From positions 1-45,445 of the forward strand of contig CAMAZK010000008.1 in the NCBI GenBank assembly GCA_945863205.1: DNA of 45,445 bases. Reading direction: 5' to 3'. Position numbers and translations under genes: made by a program. Source of the DNA: Akkermansia muciniphila. GTDB lineage: Bacteria; Verrucomicrobiota; Verrucomicrobiia; Verrucomicrobiales; Verrucomicrobiaceae. Below, one piece after another: positions 8,761 to 17,022 of this stretch (its first letter is position 1; each line of letters begins with the position of its first letter). A model generated the notes under the pieces. The model did not search any database. It saw only the letters and a program-made list of their open reading frames with translations, and was not told the origin of the DNA.

Positions 8761-9420
8761 ATGCTCCTCACTCTTTTCCTCCTTTGCGGTGGGCTGTTCG
8801 CTCTGGCTGCCGTCGTTTTGAACTGGGACTGGTTCTTCCATCACCCGAAGGCGGCGCTGGTGACCCTCCTGCTGGGGCGCTCCGGAGCACGGGCCGCCTA
8901 TGCCTGCCTGGGTCTGTTTCTCACTGGAATCGGTGTCTGGCGGATGGTTTCACCACCGGCGACTGTCACGCCCGTCATGCTTCAGACCCTGAGTCATCCT
9001 CATGGTTTCTCCGTGCTGGACGCGGACGCCACATCCCGATTGCGCGTTGAAAAAGAGGTCCGGTGGCTGGAGCCAAAAGAAGGTGACTGGACGCAGTTTG
9101 AGAGGGTTTTCTCCGAGGAACACCCGCTGCACGCGCTGCTCGATGACACCGACACTTTCGCCGTGGACTTTGATCCTGGGTTTCTGCTGCGGCACCGGCT
9201 GGGGAGCCAGAAGATCCGGGGAACACGGTTCTATTTCGACGCCAGCTTGAAGCCGTGTGACAATTATCTGTTCAGCCGCACCCCGCTTTCGTCCGCCGAG
9301 TTTGTGGTGGTGGTCTGGGACAAGGCGGCCTCCGAGGCATTTGGCGAAAAGAGGGGGCTGCGCTCGGTGTGGTATCGCAAAACGGACGCGGATTTCGCCA
9401 AGCACGCCAGCGTTGACTGA
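8761..9420 (+). CDS. Two-helix membrane protein with Imm17-like N-terminus
   Basis: A 219-residue protein. Residues 1-61 form two membrane helices separated by a short loop, and match the pattern of immunity protein 17 (Imm17): NWDWFF at 21-26, GRSGARAAY at 39-47, then a second helix ending in GVW. Stand-alone Imm17 proteins are about that size, whereas here a 155-residue soluble domain follows (VRWLEPKEGDWTQFERVFSEEHPLHALLDD..., with CDNYLFSRTPL and VVVWDKAASEAFGEKRGLRSVWY). I do not recognise this second domain. No polymorphic toxin gene is visible next to it, so a role in toxin immunity is only a possibility; the fold may be used for something else. It follows the VTT gene by 31 bases and its stop converges with the gene at 9441. 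Confidence 0.75.
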   Translation: MLLTLFLLCGGLFALAAVVLNWDWFFHHPKAALVTLLLGRSGARAAYACLGLFLTGIGVWRMVSPPATVTPVMLQTLSHPHGFSVLDADATSRLRVEKEVRWLEPKEGDWTQFERVFSEEHPLHALLDDTDTFAVDFDPGFLLRHRLGSQKIRGTRFYFDASLKPCDNYLFSRTPLSSAEFVVVVWDKAASEAFGEKRGLRSVWYRKTDADFAKHASVD

Positions 9421-9440
9421 AGCGTCAATCATCCCGCCTC

Positions 9441-10280
9441 TCAATCGCGCAGCTCCAAGATGCCGCGGCTGAGGCGGAATACTGTCCGCACCTCCGCATC
9501 CGTCAGCGCACGGTTGAAGAGGGCGATGTCATCCAGCAGGCCGACATAGCTGTAGCCGAGCGTCAGGGCGCTTTGCTCGATGTCCCAGTTGAAGCTGTTT
9601 TCCCAGCCGGTGAACTCGCCTGCTTTCACGCCGTCGAGATAAAGGCGGCCCCAGCCGTCTTTCGCGCCGGTGTTGGCGTTGCCAAAGACGAAGCACACAT
9701 GCGTCCAGCGCTCGCTGCTGAAGGGAGGTTTTTCCACGGCCACCATCGGGCGGCGGGCCATCTCCTCCCACTTCTCGTTGTTCGGATTCCACAGCTTGGT
9801 GACGGCCATGATGGCGTAGCGAAAGTGGCGCGGCGTGTGGTCCTTGCTGAACTCGACGAACATGTTCCCCTCACCCCACGCCTGCGCCACAAACTGCAGC
9901 GGATCGCAGTAACCGGGCTCCAGATCCATGTCCGGGTCCAGCTTCATCCAAAACGACGCGCTGCCGCTCCAATTTTTCGCCTGGAAGCCGAGGTTGCCCT
10001 TGCCACGGAAGAACACGAGGTCCTTCGACTTCCGGCGGAAGGCCAGCGCATCGCCAAAGCGCCCCTCGCCCTTCGCGATCTCGATGCCATCGGCCTGCGA
10101 GAGGCCCGGCTTCGCCTCCGTGCGCTTTCGACCAGGCGCAGCGAGGATTTGTTTCTCACCGGTGGCAAAGTCCGCGTCCGCGCCGTGGTCAAACGATGCA
10201 TGAAACAACAACGCAGACATCAGCGCCTCACCGGCGCTGGCGGTGAATGTGAAAGCGAGGAGGAAAAGAGCGGTGCGCAT
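9441..10280 (-). CDS. Exported LamG/concanavalin-like domain protein
   Basis: The ATG at 10280 gives a clean Sec signal peptide (MRTALFLLAFTFTASAG), whereas the open frame upstream gives basic, unconvincing sequence. The 279-residue protein is essentially one concanavalin-A-like jelly roll. It shows LLFHASFDHGADADFATG at the start, the strand pattern WSGSASFWMKLDP, WTHVCFVFGNANTGAKDGWGRLYLDGVKAGEF, and GLLDDIALFNRALTDAEV at the end, the classic LamG ending. Such proteins bind glycans or act as modules of surface degradation systems. It is the last gene of the minus-strand run that includes a sigma factor and kinase, from which it is separated by 82 bases. Confidence 0.85.
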   Translation of the reverse strand: MRTALFLLAFTFTASAGEALMSALLFHASFDHGADADFATGEKQILAAPGRKRTEAKPGLSQADGIEIAKGEGRFGDALAFRRKSKDLVFFRGKGNLGFQAKNWSGSASFWMKLDPDMDLEPGYCDPLQFVAQAWGEGNMFVEFSKDHTPRHFRYAIMAVTKLWNPNNEKWEEMARRPMVAVEKPPFSSERWTHVCFVFGNANTGAKDGWGRLYLDGVKAGEFTGWENSFNWDIEQSALTLGYSYVGLLDDIALFNRALTDAEVRTVFRLSRGILELRD

Positions 10281-10354
10281 GAGAGGGAAGGTGATTGATT
10301 GAAACAAGGTCAGAATACGCGCGAGTCTTCGCCCTTTCGACATGGAGGCAACCA

Positions 10355-10373
10355 CGCAGGCTTCAGGCCTGCG
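10355..10373 (-). terminator. Hairpin overlapping the 3' end of the small membrane protein gene
   Basis: A 7-base stem (cgcaggc 10355-10361 with gcctgcg 10367-10373) and a 5-base loop straddle the stop codon of the gene starting at 10782. There is no T run after it on the minus strand, so factor-independent termination is doubtful. It may only reduce read-through or protect the transcript end. Confidence 0.3.
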
Positions 10374-10782
10374 AAGCATCACCACCACGCAGCAGGAATC
10401 CGACGAGCATGCAGCCGCCTGCGGCGCTGCTCGTCCACCACCAGGGCAGCGGGCATTGCATGCCGAGCGAGATCCAAAGCACGCCGGTTATGAGAAAGGT
10501 CCAACTGAGCAGCCTGACCAGCGGCTGGTAACGCACCGGATCGCGGGCGATGAACCACAGCACGAGCGCGAGGACCACGGAGGCGCAGGCGGCATCCGCC
10601 GTCATGAAGACGGAGAGGGGATCGAGCTGCGGCTGGCCATAACCCATGAACCAGGAGAACTTCTCCAAGGCCTGCGCGGGGAGCACAATGCCGGGCAGAC
10701 CGGTGAAGAGCACGAGGGCGGTGGCACGCAGCACAAGGCTCTGACGTGCGTGTGCTGCAGAGGGGGCGTCAGCGGTGTTCAT
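10363..10782 (-). CDS. Small four-helix membrane protein
   Basis: Starts at the ATG at 10782, which overlaps the kinase stop codon in an ATGA arrangement, so the two are translationally coupled. The 139-residue product has four hydrophobic segments: LVLRATALVLFTGLPGIVLPA, SVVLALVLWFIA, LLSWTFLITGVLWISLGM and the last WWWTSSAAGGCMLVGFLL. It has no recognised catalytic motif. I cannot name a family; small proteins of this shape occur after kinase genes in Verrucomicrobiota. The coupling suggests a membrane partner or cofactor of the kinase, but this is inference. Confidence 0.8.
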   Translation of the reverse strand: MNTADAPSAAHARQSLVLRATALVLFTGLPGIVLPAQALEKFSWFMGYGQPQLDPLSVFMTADAACASVVLALVLWFIARDPVRYQPLVRLLSWTFLITGVLWISLGMQCPLPWWWTSSAAGGCMLVGFLLRGGDASQA

Positions 10783-12041
10783 GGGCGTTTGGAGGGACGG
10801 TTGGGATTGGAGAGTTTTTGGAAAAGCAGGACGATCAGCACCAGCAGGGCCAGCAGCGACCATGTGCCGTAGCGCCGGTAGGTGCCGGTGGCCTCCATGA
10901 GCGCATACACTGCCCACACCCCGAGGAGGAGAGCAGCGAGGAATGGCACCGCCCATGGGTGCGCAAAGTTCAGCGTCCAGCCGAGGCCCGCGATGCGCTC
11001 CGCCACAGCGATGCGTGGGTCCTCGCGGCAGAAATAGATCAACCAGAAATACCAGTTCGCCGGATCATCGGTGAAGCGTGAGAGATCGGTTTTGACCGGT
11101 GGGCTCATGCCTGCTGCGGCCTGCACCTGCGTGCGAAACTCCGCCGCAGTGGCAAAGCGCAGCTCAGGTGTTTTTTCGAGCGCCCGGAGCACGATCTCGT
11201 CGATGCGCACATCCACCTGCACACGTTTTGAGGGCGGCTCGGCCTGCTCACGGGGCCGCTCACCGGTGAGCATTTCATAAAGCACCACGCCGAGAGAGTA
11301 GATGTCCGCGCGGTGATCCGACTGGCCGCCCGCCTGCTCCGGCGCGGCGTAGTCCGGCGTACCAAAAGACATCGAGGCCAGCGGCTGATGGGAGGGTCGT
11401 TGCTCTCCGGCTTCGCCCTCGACTTCACTGTGCAGCATTTTGGCGATGCCGAAGTCGGCAATCTTCACCGCGCCCGATTTGTCGAGCAGGAGATTCTCCG
11501 GTTTGATGTCGCGATGCACGATTCCGCGACTGTGTGCGCATTGCAGCGCCTCGCAAAGCGGCGGGATGATGCTGAGCGCCTCCGGCGGGGACAACCGGCG
11601 CTCTTGCAGCACTTGGCGGAGGTTCAGCCCGTTCACAAACTCCATGAGGAGGTAGTAAAAGCCTCCGGCGACACCAAAGTCATGCACACCGACGATGTGC
11701 GGATGATTCAATGCGGCGAGCGCCTGTGCTTCTTTTTCAAAACGAGCGGCGAAGACGGGTTCCGCTGCACGCTCCGGGGCGAGCAGCTTCAGCGCGACGA
11801 GGCGGTTCAGCGATTTTTGCCGGGCTTTGTAAACCACGCCCATGCCACCGCGGCCCAGGCACTCGAGAATGTCGAGCTGCGGGAAAAACGGCGCCAGCGC
11901 CTCCGGCGTGAGCGGTGCTGGGGCATCCTCGGGCACGGGCAGCGTGTCGGCGGAGAGATTCAGGGCACCCAGACGGCGTGCGCTGAGGCCGTCCACGAGG
12001 GTGTCGGCATCAGCGCGGCTGGATGGCAGGGAGTGGTTCAT
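10779..12041 (-). CDS. Membrane-anchored Ser/Thr protein kinase (PknB type)
   Basis: A 420-residue protein whose kinase domain (about 57-330) is complete. The glycine loop is GRGGMG at 63-68, the ATP-binding lysine K85 is in VALK, the catalytic loop HRDIKPEN is at 176-183, and DFG is at 196-198. The activation segment ends in SFGTPDYAAPEQ. About 50 disordered N-terminal residues precede it. Two membrane helices (about 370-388 and 398-416) close the protein, with no extracytoplasmic sensor domain. Planctomycete and verrucomicrobial kinases of this kind often follow an ECF sigma gene, as here (57 bases downstream of it). Presumably it phosphorylates the sigma factor or an associated regulator, although the target cannot be seen. 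Its stop overlaps the next start. Confidence 0.95.
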   Translation of the reverse strand: MNHSLPSSRADADTLVDGLSARRLGALNLSADTLPVPEDAPAPLTPEALAPFFPQLDILECLGRGGMGVVYKARQKSLNRLVALKLLAPERAAEPVFAARFEKEAQALAALNHPHIVGVHDFGVAGGFYYLLMEFVNGLNLRQVLQERRLSPPEALSIIPPLCEALQCAHSRGIVHRDIKPENLLLDKSGAVKIADFGIAKMLHSEVEGEAGEQRPSHQPLASMSFGTPDYAAPEQAGGQSDHRADIYSLGVVLYEMLTGERPREQAEPPSKRVQVDVRIDEIVLRALEKTPELRFATAAEFRTQVQAAAGMSPPVKTDLSRFTDDPANWYFWLIYFCREDPRIAVAERIAGLGWTLNFAHPWAVPFLAALLLGVWAVYALMEATGTYRRYGTWSLLALLVLIVLLFQKLSNPNRPSKRP

Positions 12042-12098
12042 GTGTCTGTGGATGAATTAAGCGACCGCCTTTCGTTGTGGCAAAAAAGCGGAAAATCT

Positions 12099-12848
12099 TC
12101 ACACCGCACCCAGCGCGGTGATCACCGCCCGCATTTCATCCTCGATGTCGGCGTCCTTTTCCACAGTCGCAGCGACCTCCTCGCGGAAGATCTCGCGGAA
12201 GCGTTTGCGCAGACGATGCACGGCGCTGCGGGCGGAGACGGCGCTCATCTTCAGCGCGGCTGCGAGCGCCTCGTAGTCCAGCTCACCGCGTTCCGCGACG
12301 AGGCAGGGCTTCAATTGCTCATACTCCGCCTCACGACCCGCCTCCACATGCTCGGCACGCAGCCGCTGCATGACCTTTTGCAGCAGTGCCAGCGCCCATT
12401 GCCGGTCATACAACGCATCCGCATCGCACGCCATGCTCTCGGGCGCGGGAATCTCCGCCAGCGCCTGTGGATCCAGCGCGAAGAGATGCATGGCTCCGCC
12501 GCGTTTCTGAGCCCGCACATGATCCCATTCATTCGCCAGGAAACGCTTTAGGGCCATCAGCAGGAACGAACGGAAGCGCCCCCGCGCCGGGTCCGCAGCG
12601 GAGAGCCAGTTTTTCGCCAGCAGCCGGGAAAAGAACTCCTGCGTGAGATCCTGCGCATCATGCGGCGAATGCCCGCGTCCACGCACATAGGCGTAAAGCG
12701 GCGGCCAGTATTGCCGACAGAGCGTTTCCAAGGAAGCCGCTGATTCGTCCGGTGTTTCAGCCTTCGCCTGCAACACGAGGGACCATCGCGTCGTGTGAAA
12801 CGCCGACCGGCGTGTCAAAGAGGAGTCTGGTGCAGAAGAAGCGGCCAT
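12099..12848 (-). CDS. ECF-type RNA polymerase sigma factor
   Basis: The ATG at 12848 is chosen because a GAGAG ribosome-binding motif lies just upstream, and upstream in-frame codons give arginine-rich nonsense. The 249-residue protein begins with the FHTTRWSLV motif seen in sigma factors paired with Ser/Thr kinases. Region 2 follows (about 40-115; LCRQYWPPLYAYVRGRG, HDAQDLTQEFFSRLLAKNWL, GRFRSFLLMALKRFLANEWDH). Region 4 lies at about 195-235 (LDYEALAAALKMSAVSARSAVHRLRKRFREIF). It lacks any anti-sigma gene beside it. The kinase gene follows directly, so phosphorylation may control activity. Target promoters are unknown; the neighbouring secreted enzymes are plausible. Confidence 0.93.
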   Translation of the reverse strand: MAASSAPDSSLTRRSAFHTTRWSLVLQAKAETPDESAASLETLCRQYWPPLYAYVRGRGHSPHDAQDLTQEFFSRLLAKNWLSAADPARGRFRSFLLMALKRFLANEWDHVRAQKRGGAMHLFALDPQALAEIPAPESMACDADALYDRQWALALLQKVMQRLRAEHVEAGREAEYEQLKPCLVAERGELDYEALAAALKMSAVSARSAVHRLRKRFREIFREEVAATVEKDADIEDEMRAVITALGAV

Positions 12849-12924
12849 TGCTCTCATCATAAGCATCGCCTGGCGGATGTGGCAGGAAATCGTGTTTTGC
12901 CCCTCACTCCAAGTCATCCGTGAA

Positions 12925-14298
12925 TCAAGGCGATGAGTCGATCGAGTAGGACGACGTCTGCGGCGTGACCTCCAGGCGCAGCAGGCGGCCGTTGCCGGAC
13001 TTAACGATTTCGGCTTTGAGGGCCGAACCCGATGCATCCTTGACCTCGACCTTTGCCGCATCCCACGCCGCAGGTGGAGTCACCTCGATCGTCAGCGGCT
13101 GGTCGTAGAGCGTCGCATCAGTCCCGCAGTCGAGCTGGAAGGTGAGGCTATTCGCGTCGGATTTCACCAGGGTTAGCTTCGTGCTGCTGCGCTCGGCTTG
13201 ATACTTGTGGATGTCCGCCATGCCGGCGATCCAGAGTTTGTCCTGATGCTGTTTGGCGATGTCGAGGGCGGCGCGGAAATTTGCCTCGCTGCTGCTGAGG
13301 CCGTCGCCGATGTAGTGGTAGTGCATGCGGCACCAAAGGCCGCGCTCCAGATGCGAGGCGAGCGCTTTGCGGAAGGCCTCGACCCGACCGCCATAGCTGT
13401 CGTCCATGCCGAGTGAGCCGCTGGAGGCATCGAACTGATGGTGCTTGTCGAGGTAGTGGCGCAGCGTGCGTGTGGTCTCCCAGCGCGTGCCGCCGCCGAG
13501 GTTGAGCGCCATGAGCTTGCTCCTGCCGGGCGTGAGTTTCCAGATCGCCTCTGCCGCGCTGCCGACCTCGACCTCCATCTCCTCATCGCTCCTCGCACCG
13601 CGATGATGCGCGGAGTGGTTCGCGAGTTCCATGTCACCGCGCTTCATCACCTCCTCCCATTCGGCGTGTTGCGTTTCAAAGGAGAAGTTCTGGCGGCTGC
13701 CGGGCTCTTTGGGGCCGGGATTGACCATGAAGGTGCCTTTGAAGCCATACTCGCGCAGGATCGGGATGGCCTTGCTGAGGTGGGTGGGGTGCGAGTCATC
13801 AAAACGGATGCTCAGCGCGGCGCGGCGACCGTGCGGCCAGTTCGCGATGCGCACTTGTGCACCGCTTGCGGCATCTTGAATGACGCGATCTTTTTCCGGA
13901 GCCGTCTTCGGCCATCCAGCGAAAGGTTCCTCCGCTTGGACGACGATGGAGTTCACGCCCTCACGTAATGGAATGAGCAGCTTCTCCCACTCGATGCCCG
14001 AACGTTGCACAAGAAGCGCCGCGCTGCCTTCATCCCGCACCTCGACATCATTGGCGGGCCAGGCATTCGGGCCTGTGTTCGGCAATTCGACGCGCAGGGT
14101 CAGCGGCTGAGTGTCTGCTTTGCGATCCACCTGCACGCGGAGCTTGAAGCGGGCCTCGCTGGTTGCGGTGAAACTGGCGGGGCCCGTGTAACGATCCCAG
14201 GAAACCTTCACTCCGCCGAGATCCGGCAACTGAGCGTGCGACGCCGCCATCCACAGCATGGCAGGCATGATCCGTAGGATGCCTCGTAGGCGTTTCAT
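12925..14298 (-). CDS. Exported polysaccharide deacetylase (NodB-homology)
   Basis: A 457-residue protein with an N-terminal Sec-like signal (about 1-22), an immunoglobulin-like beta region to about 140, then a NodB-type domain. The metal-binding aspartate is in RFDDSH (D167, D168) and the two histidines are in ANHSAHH (H228 and H232). FKGTFMVNP and the late HYHYIGD fit the same fold. Relatives remove acetyl groups from sugars such as GlcNAc in chitin, peptidoglycan or xylan in the periplasm or outside. A beta-rich C-terminal tail (about 370-457) may bind carbohydrate. The start overlaps the stop of the upstream ThuA-like gene (ATGA), so the two are translationally coupled. Confidence 0.9.
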   Translation of the reverse strand: MKRLRGILRIMPAMLWMAASHAQLPDLGGVKVSWDRYTGPASFTATSEARFKLRVQVDRKADTQPLTLRVELPNTGPNAWPANDVEVRDEGSAALLVQRSGIEWEKLLIPLREGVNSIVVQAEEPFAGWPKTAPEKDRVIQDAASGAQVRIANWPHGRRAALSIRFDDSHPTHLSKAIPILREYGFKGTFMVNPGPKEPGSRQNFSFETQHAEWEEVMKRGDMELANHSAHHRGARSDEEMEVEVGSAAEAIWKLTPGRSKLMALNLGGGTRWETTRTLRHYLDKHHQFDASSGSLGMDDSYGGRVEAFRKALASHLERGLWCRMHYHYIGDGLSSSEANFRAALDIAKQHQDKLWIAGMADIHKYQAERSSTKLTLVKSDANSLTFQLDCGTDATLYDQPLTIEVTPPAAWDAAKVEVKDASGSALKAEIVKSGNGRLLRLEVTPQTSSYSIDSSP

Positions 14299-15068
14299 TT
14301 CGTCAGCGTCCAGTTCACCCCATTCACCAGCAAGCGCCGCATATCGGCGATCTTCATGTCCTCGGGTGCGCCGAGGCTGGTGTAGAAGATGCGGGCCTTG
14401 TTCGGGCCATAACTGCGAGTCCAGGCGACGGGTTGCGGCGGTGTGGTGGCTCCGGCTTGCGCGGTGCCGATGAGAATGGGCGTGGCGTTGTCGGCGAGCG
14501 GCAGGACTTTGTAGAGCGACTGATGGCCGACGATGTTGGAGAGGTTCACGCCTTCGAGCAGCGGTGATTGGATGCCAGCGGGGGGGCTGACGCTGTAGGG
14601 CAGCCCTTTGGTCTCGTAGCCGGTGTTTTCGCCGCCGAGCACTTCGTGCGTGAACTCGGGCCAGGCGACGAGGCTGGCATCCACGACCTCCTTCGGCTTT
14701 GGAATGAAGGCGTGGTTCGCGGTGCGGATGCCGAGCAGCGGCCTGCCGGCATCAAGATGCGCACGGATGGCGGCCATCTGATCCTTCGGTGGAAAACGTC
14801 GGCGCGAGAAGAGGATGAGAAGGTCTGCATCCTTGAGCGCCTCGACGAGCCCGGCGAAGTGATGCGGCTGCGGCTTGTCACCCTCGATGAGCGTGACGCG
14901 GTGGCCGAGCGGCTTCAGCTCCTTCTCCGCGAAATCGCGCATCGTGGTCGGCGCTTCGTAGTTGTTCGGATCTTCGACGGTCATGACGACGATGTTCGCC
15001 GCCACGGCGGCAGCAGTGGTCATGACGAAGCAAGCGAGAAGGGCGGAGAGGCATTTCAAATAGCGCAT
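14295..15068 (-). CDS. Exported ThuA-like domain protein
   Basis: The ATG at 15068 gives a 257-residue protein with a Sec signal (MRYLKCLSALLACFVMTTAAAVA). The mature part matches the ThuA-like, glutamine-amidotransferase-type fold: IVVMTVEDPNNYEAPTTM, DADLLILFSRRRFPPKDQMAAI, GRPLLGIRTANHAF, PVAWTRSYGPNKARIFYTSLGAPEDM and the terminal LLVNGVNWTLTK. The family is named after trehalose utilisation protein ThuA and is common in verrucomicrobial polysaccharide clusters, where its reaction is unclear. It is translationally coupled to the deacetylase (ATGA overlap). A short decayed copy of its C-terminus appears at 18311-18358. Confidence 0.9.
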   Translation of the reverse strand: MRYLKCLSALLACFVMTTAAAVAANIVVMTVEDPNNYEAPTTMRDFAEKELKPLGHRVTLIEGDKPQPHHFAGLVEALKDADLLILFSRRRFPPKDQMAAIRAHLDAGRPLLGIRTANHAFIPKPKEVVDASLVAWPEFTHEVLGGENTGYETKGLPYSVSPPAGIQSPLLEGVNLSNIVGHQSLYKVLPLADNATPILIGTAQAGATTPPQPVAWTRSYGPNKARIFYTSLGAPEDMKIADMRRLLVNGVNWTLTK

Positions 15069-15139
15069 GCGTGAGCATACGGGCTCCGCCGCCGCTTTTA
15101 GCCACGGCTCACAAGATGCCCACGATGAAGCGCAGGCCC

Positions 15140-15748
15140 TCACGGCTCGCCGAGACCTTCGGGAAGCTGGGCGAGGCGTTCGAGTTCGGTCACCTCGTGG
15201 TAGAACCACGGCTTGTCGTCCTTCTTTTTGAAGATGATCGTCCTGCTAGCGAATTTGAGGCCGTCGTGCTCTTTCCAATCCGTGAATCGGTAGAAATCAG
15301 AGCGCCAGTCGAGGCGGTGCAGGAGATTCGTTTCCTTGTCGAAGTAGAATTTCATCGCCGGATCGACGCTGCCGCTGACCTGGAGGCCGAAGCAGGCTTT
15401 GCCCTCGTCGGTGAGATCGGGGATGGCTTCGATGCGCGACTTTTCATCGACCAGCAAGTCGAGCGACCAGGCGCGGACGTCGTCCTTGGCGGGCTCGGTG
15501 CCGCGTTCCTTCTTGTTGATCCACCACTTGTCCGGCTGGGAGAGGATGGACTCGCGGGTGGAGCGCTTTTTCCCCTCGGCAGGCTCCGGCGTGCTGCCGA
15601 AGTGGAAGATCTCTTGGATGCGGAAGGTTTTGAGGAGCTTGTCCTTACCGCCAACGGCGGCGAGCGCCTTTTCGACGAGCGGCTTGGGATCAGCGGTCTG
15701 CGCGAAGGCGGAGGTGGAAACGAGGAGGAAAAGGATGAAGCGGAGCAT
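15140..15748 (-). CDS. Exported LolA/LolB-like fold protein
   Basis: The ATG at 15748 starts a 202-residue protein with a clear Sec signal ending AFAQ. The mature part opens with DPKPLVEKALAAVGGKDKL, a common start of exported proteins with the half-barrel LolA/outer-membrane lipoprotein-sorting fold. It continues as alternating strands with many aromatic and charged residues (MKFYFDKETNLLHRLDWRSDFYRFTDWKEHDGLKFASRTIIFKKKDD). No enzyme motif is visible. It precedes the ThuA-like gene by 71 bases. The fold assignment is by pattern only; function unknown. Confidence 0.78.
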   Translation of the reverse strand: MLRFILFLLVSTSAFAQTADPKPLVEKALAAVGGKDKLLKTFRIQEIFHFGSTPEPAEGKKRSTRESILSQPDKWWINKKERGTEPAKDDVRAWSLDLLVDEKSRIEAIPDLTDEGKACFGLQVSGSVDPAMKFYFDKETNLLHRLDWRSDFYRFTDWKEHDGLKFASRTIIFKKKDDKPWFYHEVTELERLAQLPEGLGEP

Positions 15749-15798
15749 GGTGGCGGTCACGAAACGCGCCGCGCCCCGATGTTCTTCCCGTTTCCTAG

Positions 15799-15817
15799 CC
15801 CAGCAGCCGCGTGAAGG
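15799..15817. repeat. 19-bp direct repeat, copy of DUF1501 3' end (distal)
   Basis: cccagcagccgcgtgaagg is identical to 18363-18381, where it encodes the last residues (FTRLLG) of the DUF1501 protein. On the minus strand this copy reads HAFTRLLG followed directly by a stop, against HPFTRLLG-stop in the intact gene. It lies between the LolA-like gene and the radical SAM cassette. Confidence 0.65.
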
Positions 15818-15906
15818 CGTGATACAGAACGCGGAGTGCAGGATCAGATTGAAGGCGAACGATGAGCGGACTTGAGACGTGACTGCGAAGGACATTAGCG
15901 GCGACG

Positions 15907-17022
15907 TTATTGAATGCCGCTCCTTCTTGCCCAGGCGATGTATTCGCGCACAGACCGCGCCAACTCCATGAGCCGCTGGCGGCTCATCTCCGTCCAGAGC
16001 ATATCATGCTGCCTGCGATACCACTGCGCCTTCTCGTCCGCGCTCTCAAACTTGATCTTTTCGGCCTCGAGATTGAGGGCTTCAAAGCGATCACGAGCTT
16101 CTGGGTCGTATTCGGTTATTTGGAAGCGCTGATCGTATATCGAAATGATGGCGAGATAGCGTCTGTGAGCGTCCGCCTGCTTCTCTGCGAGTTCGATCTC
16201 GGCCATGGAGATTTTTGCGTCCTCTACCTTTTGCAGGAGAGCGACATAAGCTTTGGCTTTCTCCTGAACAGATTCCAGTTTGGTGGCAGCCGTAAGTTCC
16301 GCTTTTTGGTCTTCGCTCAGTTGGGTTCTTTCGAAGAGCCATTTCGCGGAGCGATCCATGTAGTCTCTTAGCTGAGCTTCCTCGTCCGGGGGCACCTGGG
16401 GAGAGTCACCGGAAGCGAACCTCAAGAGTTCTTGTGACATCCAGCTTCCGAATGCCGTCTCGTCAAGACTGTCCCAGTCGCCGATCACAAATCCGATGCG
16501 CTTTTCTTTATCAAAGCCATCGACGCTTCCGGTGAAGTCCTTTTCAGCGAATGTCGTCGGAGCTGACACCAACCCTTCCGCTTTGAAGATTCGTGCAATC
16601 AAAGCCCGAGCAATTTCAGCGCTCAAGGGCGTAGGAGCACCAGTGCCGTAGGGTGAGGAAACATAAGGAAGGCCAGACAGCCCCAGTTTCTGGGCGAAAG
16701 GGTTCGTCTTCCCCTCGGGTTGCTCACGCAAAGCGGCATCCACAATCTCGTCGATCTGTTTCTGCACCTTCGCTTCCAGCGCCGGGAGCGGTTTCTTTGA
16801 AGAGGGTGCATCGGCAGATGACGCTTCCGTTTCCGATTTGCTGCAGCCCGCCTCGCTCAGCGCGAGAACGGCTGCCATCACGCTGCCTTTCCATGGATAA
16901 GGAACTGCTTCGGGCGCGAGGGTGGGATCAGGGTCCGTGTGGGCTGGATAACGCGGCACGCGATAGTAGCGCACGCGCTGAACGCGCAACGGGCGGTCAT
17001 TGGACTTGAAAGCATCAAGCAT
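15907..17022 (-). CDS. Uncharacterised partner of radical SAM enzyme, candidate modified substrate
   Basis: The ATG at 17022 overlaps the end of the radical SAM gene by 8 bases and gives 371 residues. The first 45 are unusual: basic and aromatic, with PLRVQRVRYYRVPRYP at 11-26 and PYPWKG at 41-46. A short hydrophobic stretch ends in a cysteine (SVMAAVLALSEAGC60). It lacks a proper lipobox because glutamate sits three residues before the cysteine. A low-complexity linker follows, then an acidic domain with GFVIGDWDSLDETAFGSWMSQELLRFASGD, then a long charged helical C-terminus (about 240-371). I do not recognise a family. Overlap with a SPASM maturase suggests it is a substrate or carrier. Base composition seems more A/T-rich than that of flanking genes. 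Confidence 0.8.
   Translation of the reverse strand: MLDAFKSNDRPLRVQRVRYYRVPRYPAHTDPDPTLAPEAVPYPWKGSVMAAVLALSEAGCSKSETEASSADAPSSKKPLPALEAKVQKQIDEIVDAALREQPEGKTNPFAQKLGLSGLPYVSSPYGTGAPTPLSAEIARALIARIFKAEGLVSAPTTFAEKDFTGSVDGFDKEKRIGFVIGDWDSLDETAFGSWMSQELLRFASGDSPQVPPDEEAQLRDYMDRSAKWLFERTQLSEDQKAELTAATKLESVQEKAKAYVALLQKVEDAKISMAEIELAEKQADAHRRYLAIISIYDQRFQITEYDPEARDRFEALNLEAEKIKFESADEKAQWYRRQHDMLWTEMSRQRLMELARSVREYIAWARRSGIQ

Noticed and set aside
16840..16850. Cysteine at residue 60 of the radical SAM partner as a lipoprotein anchor
   Set aside because: The glutamate at position -3 does not fit a lipobox, and the preceding 45 residues are not a signal peptide.
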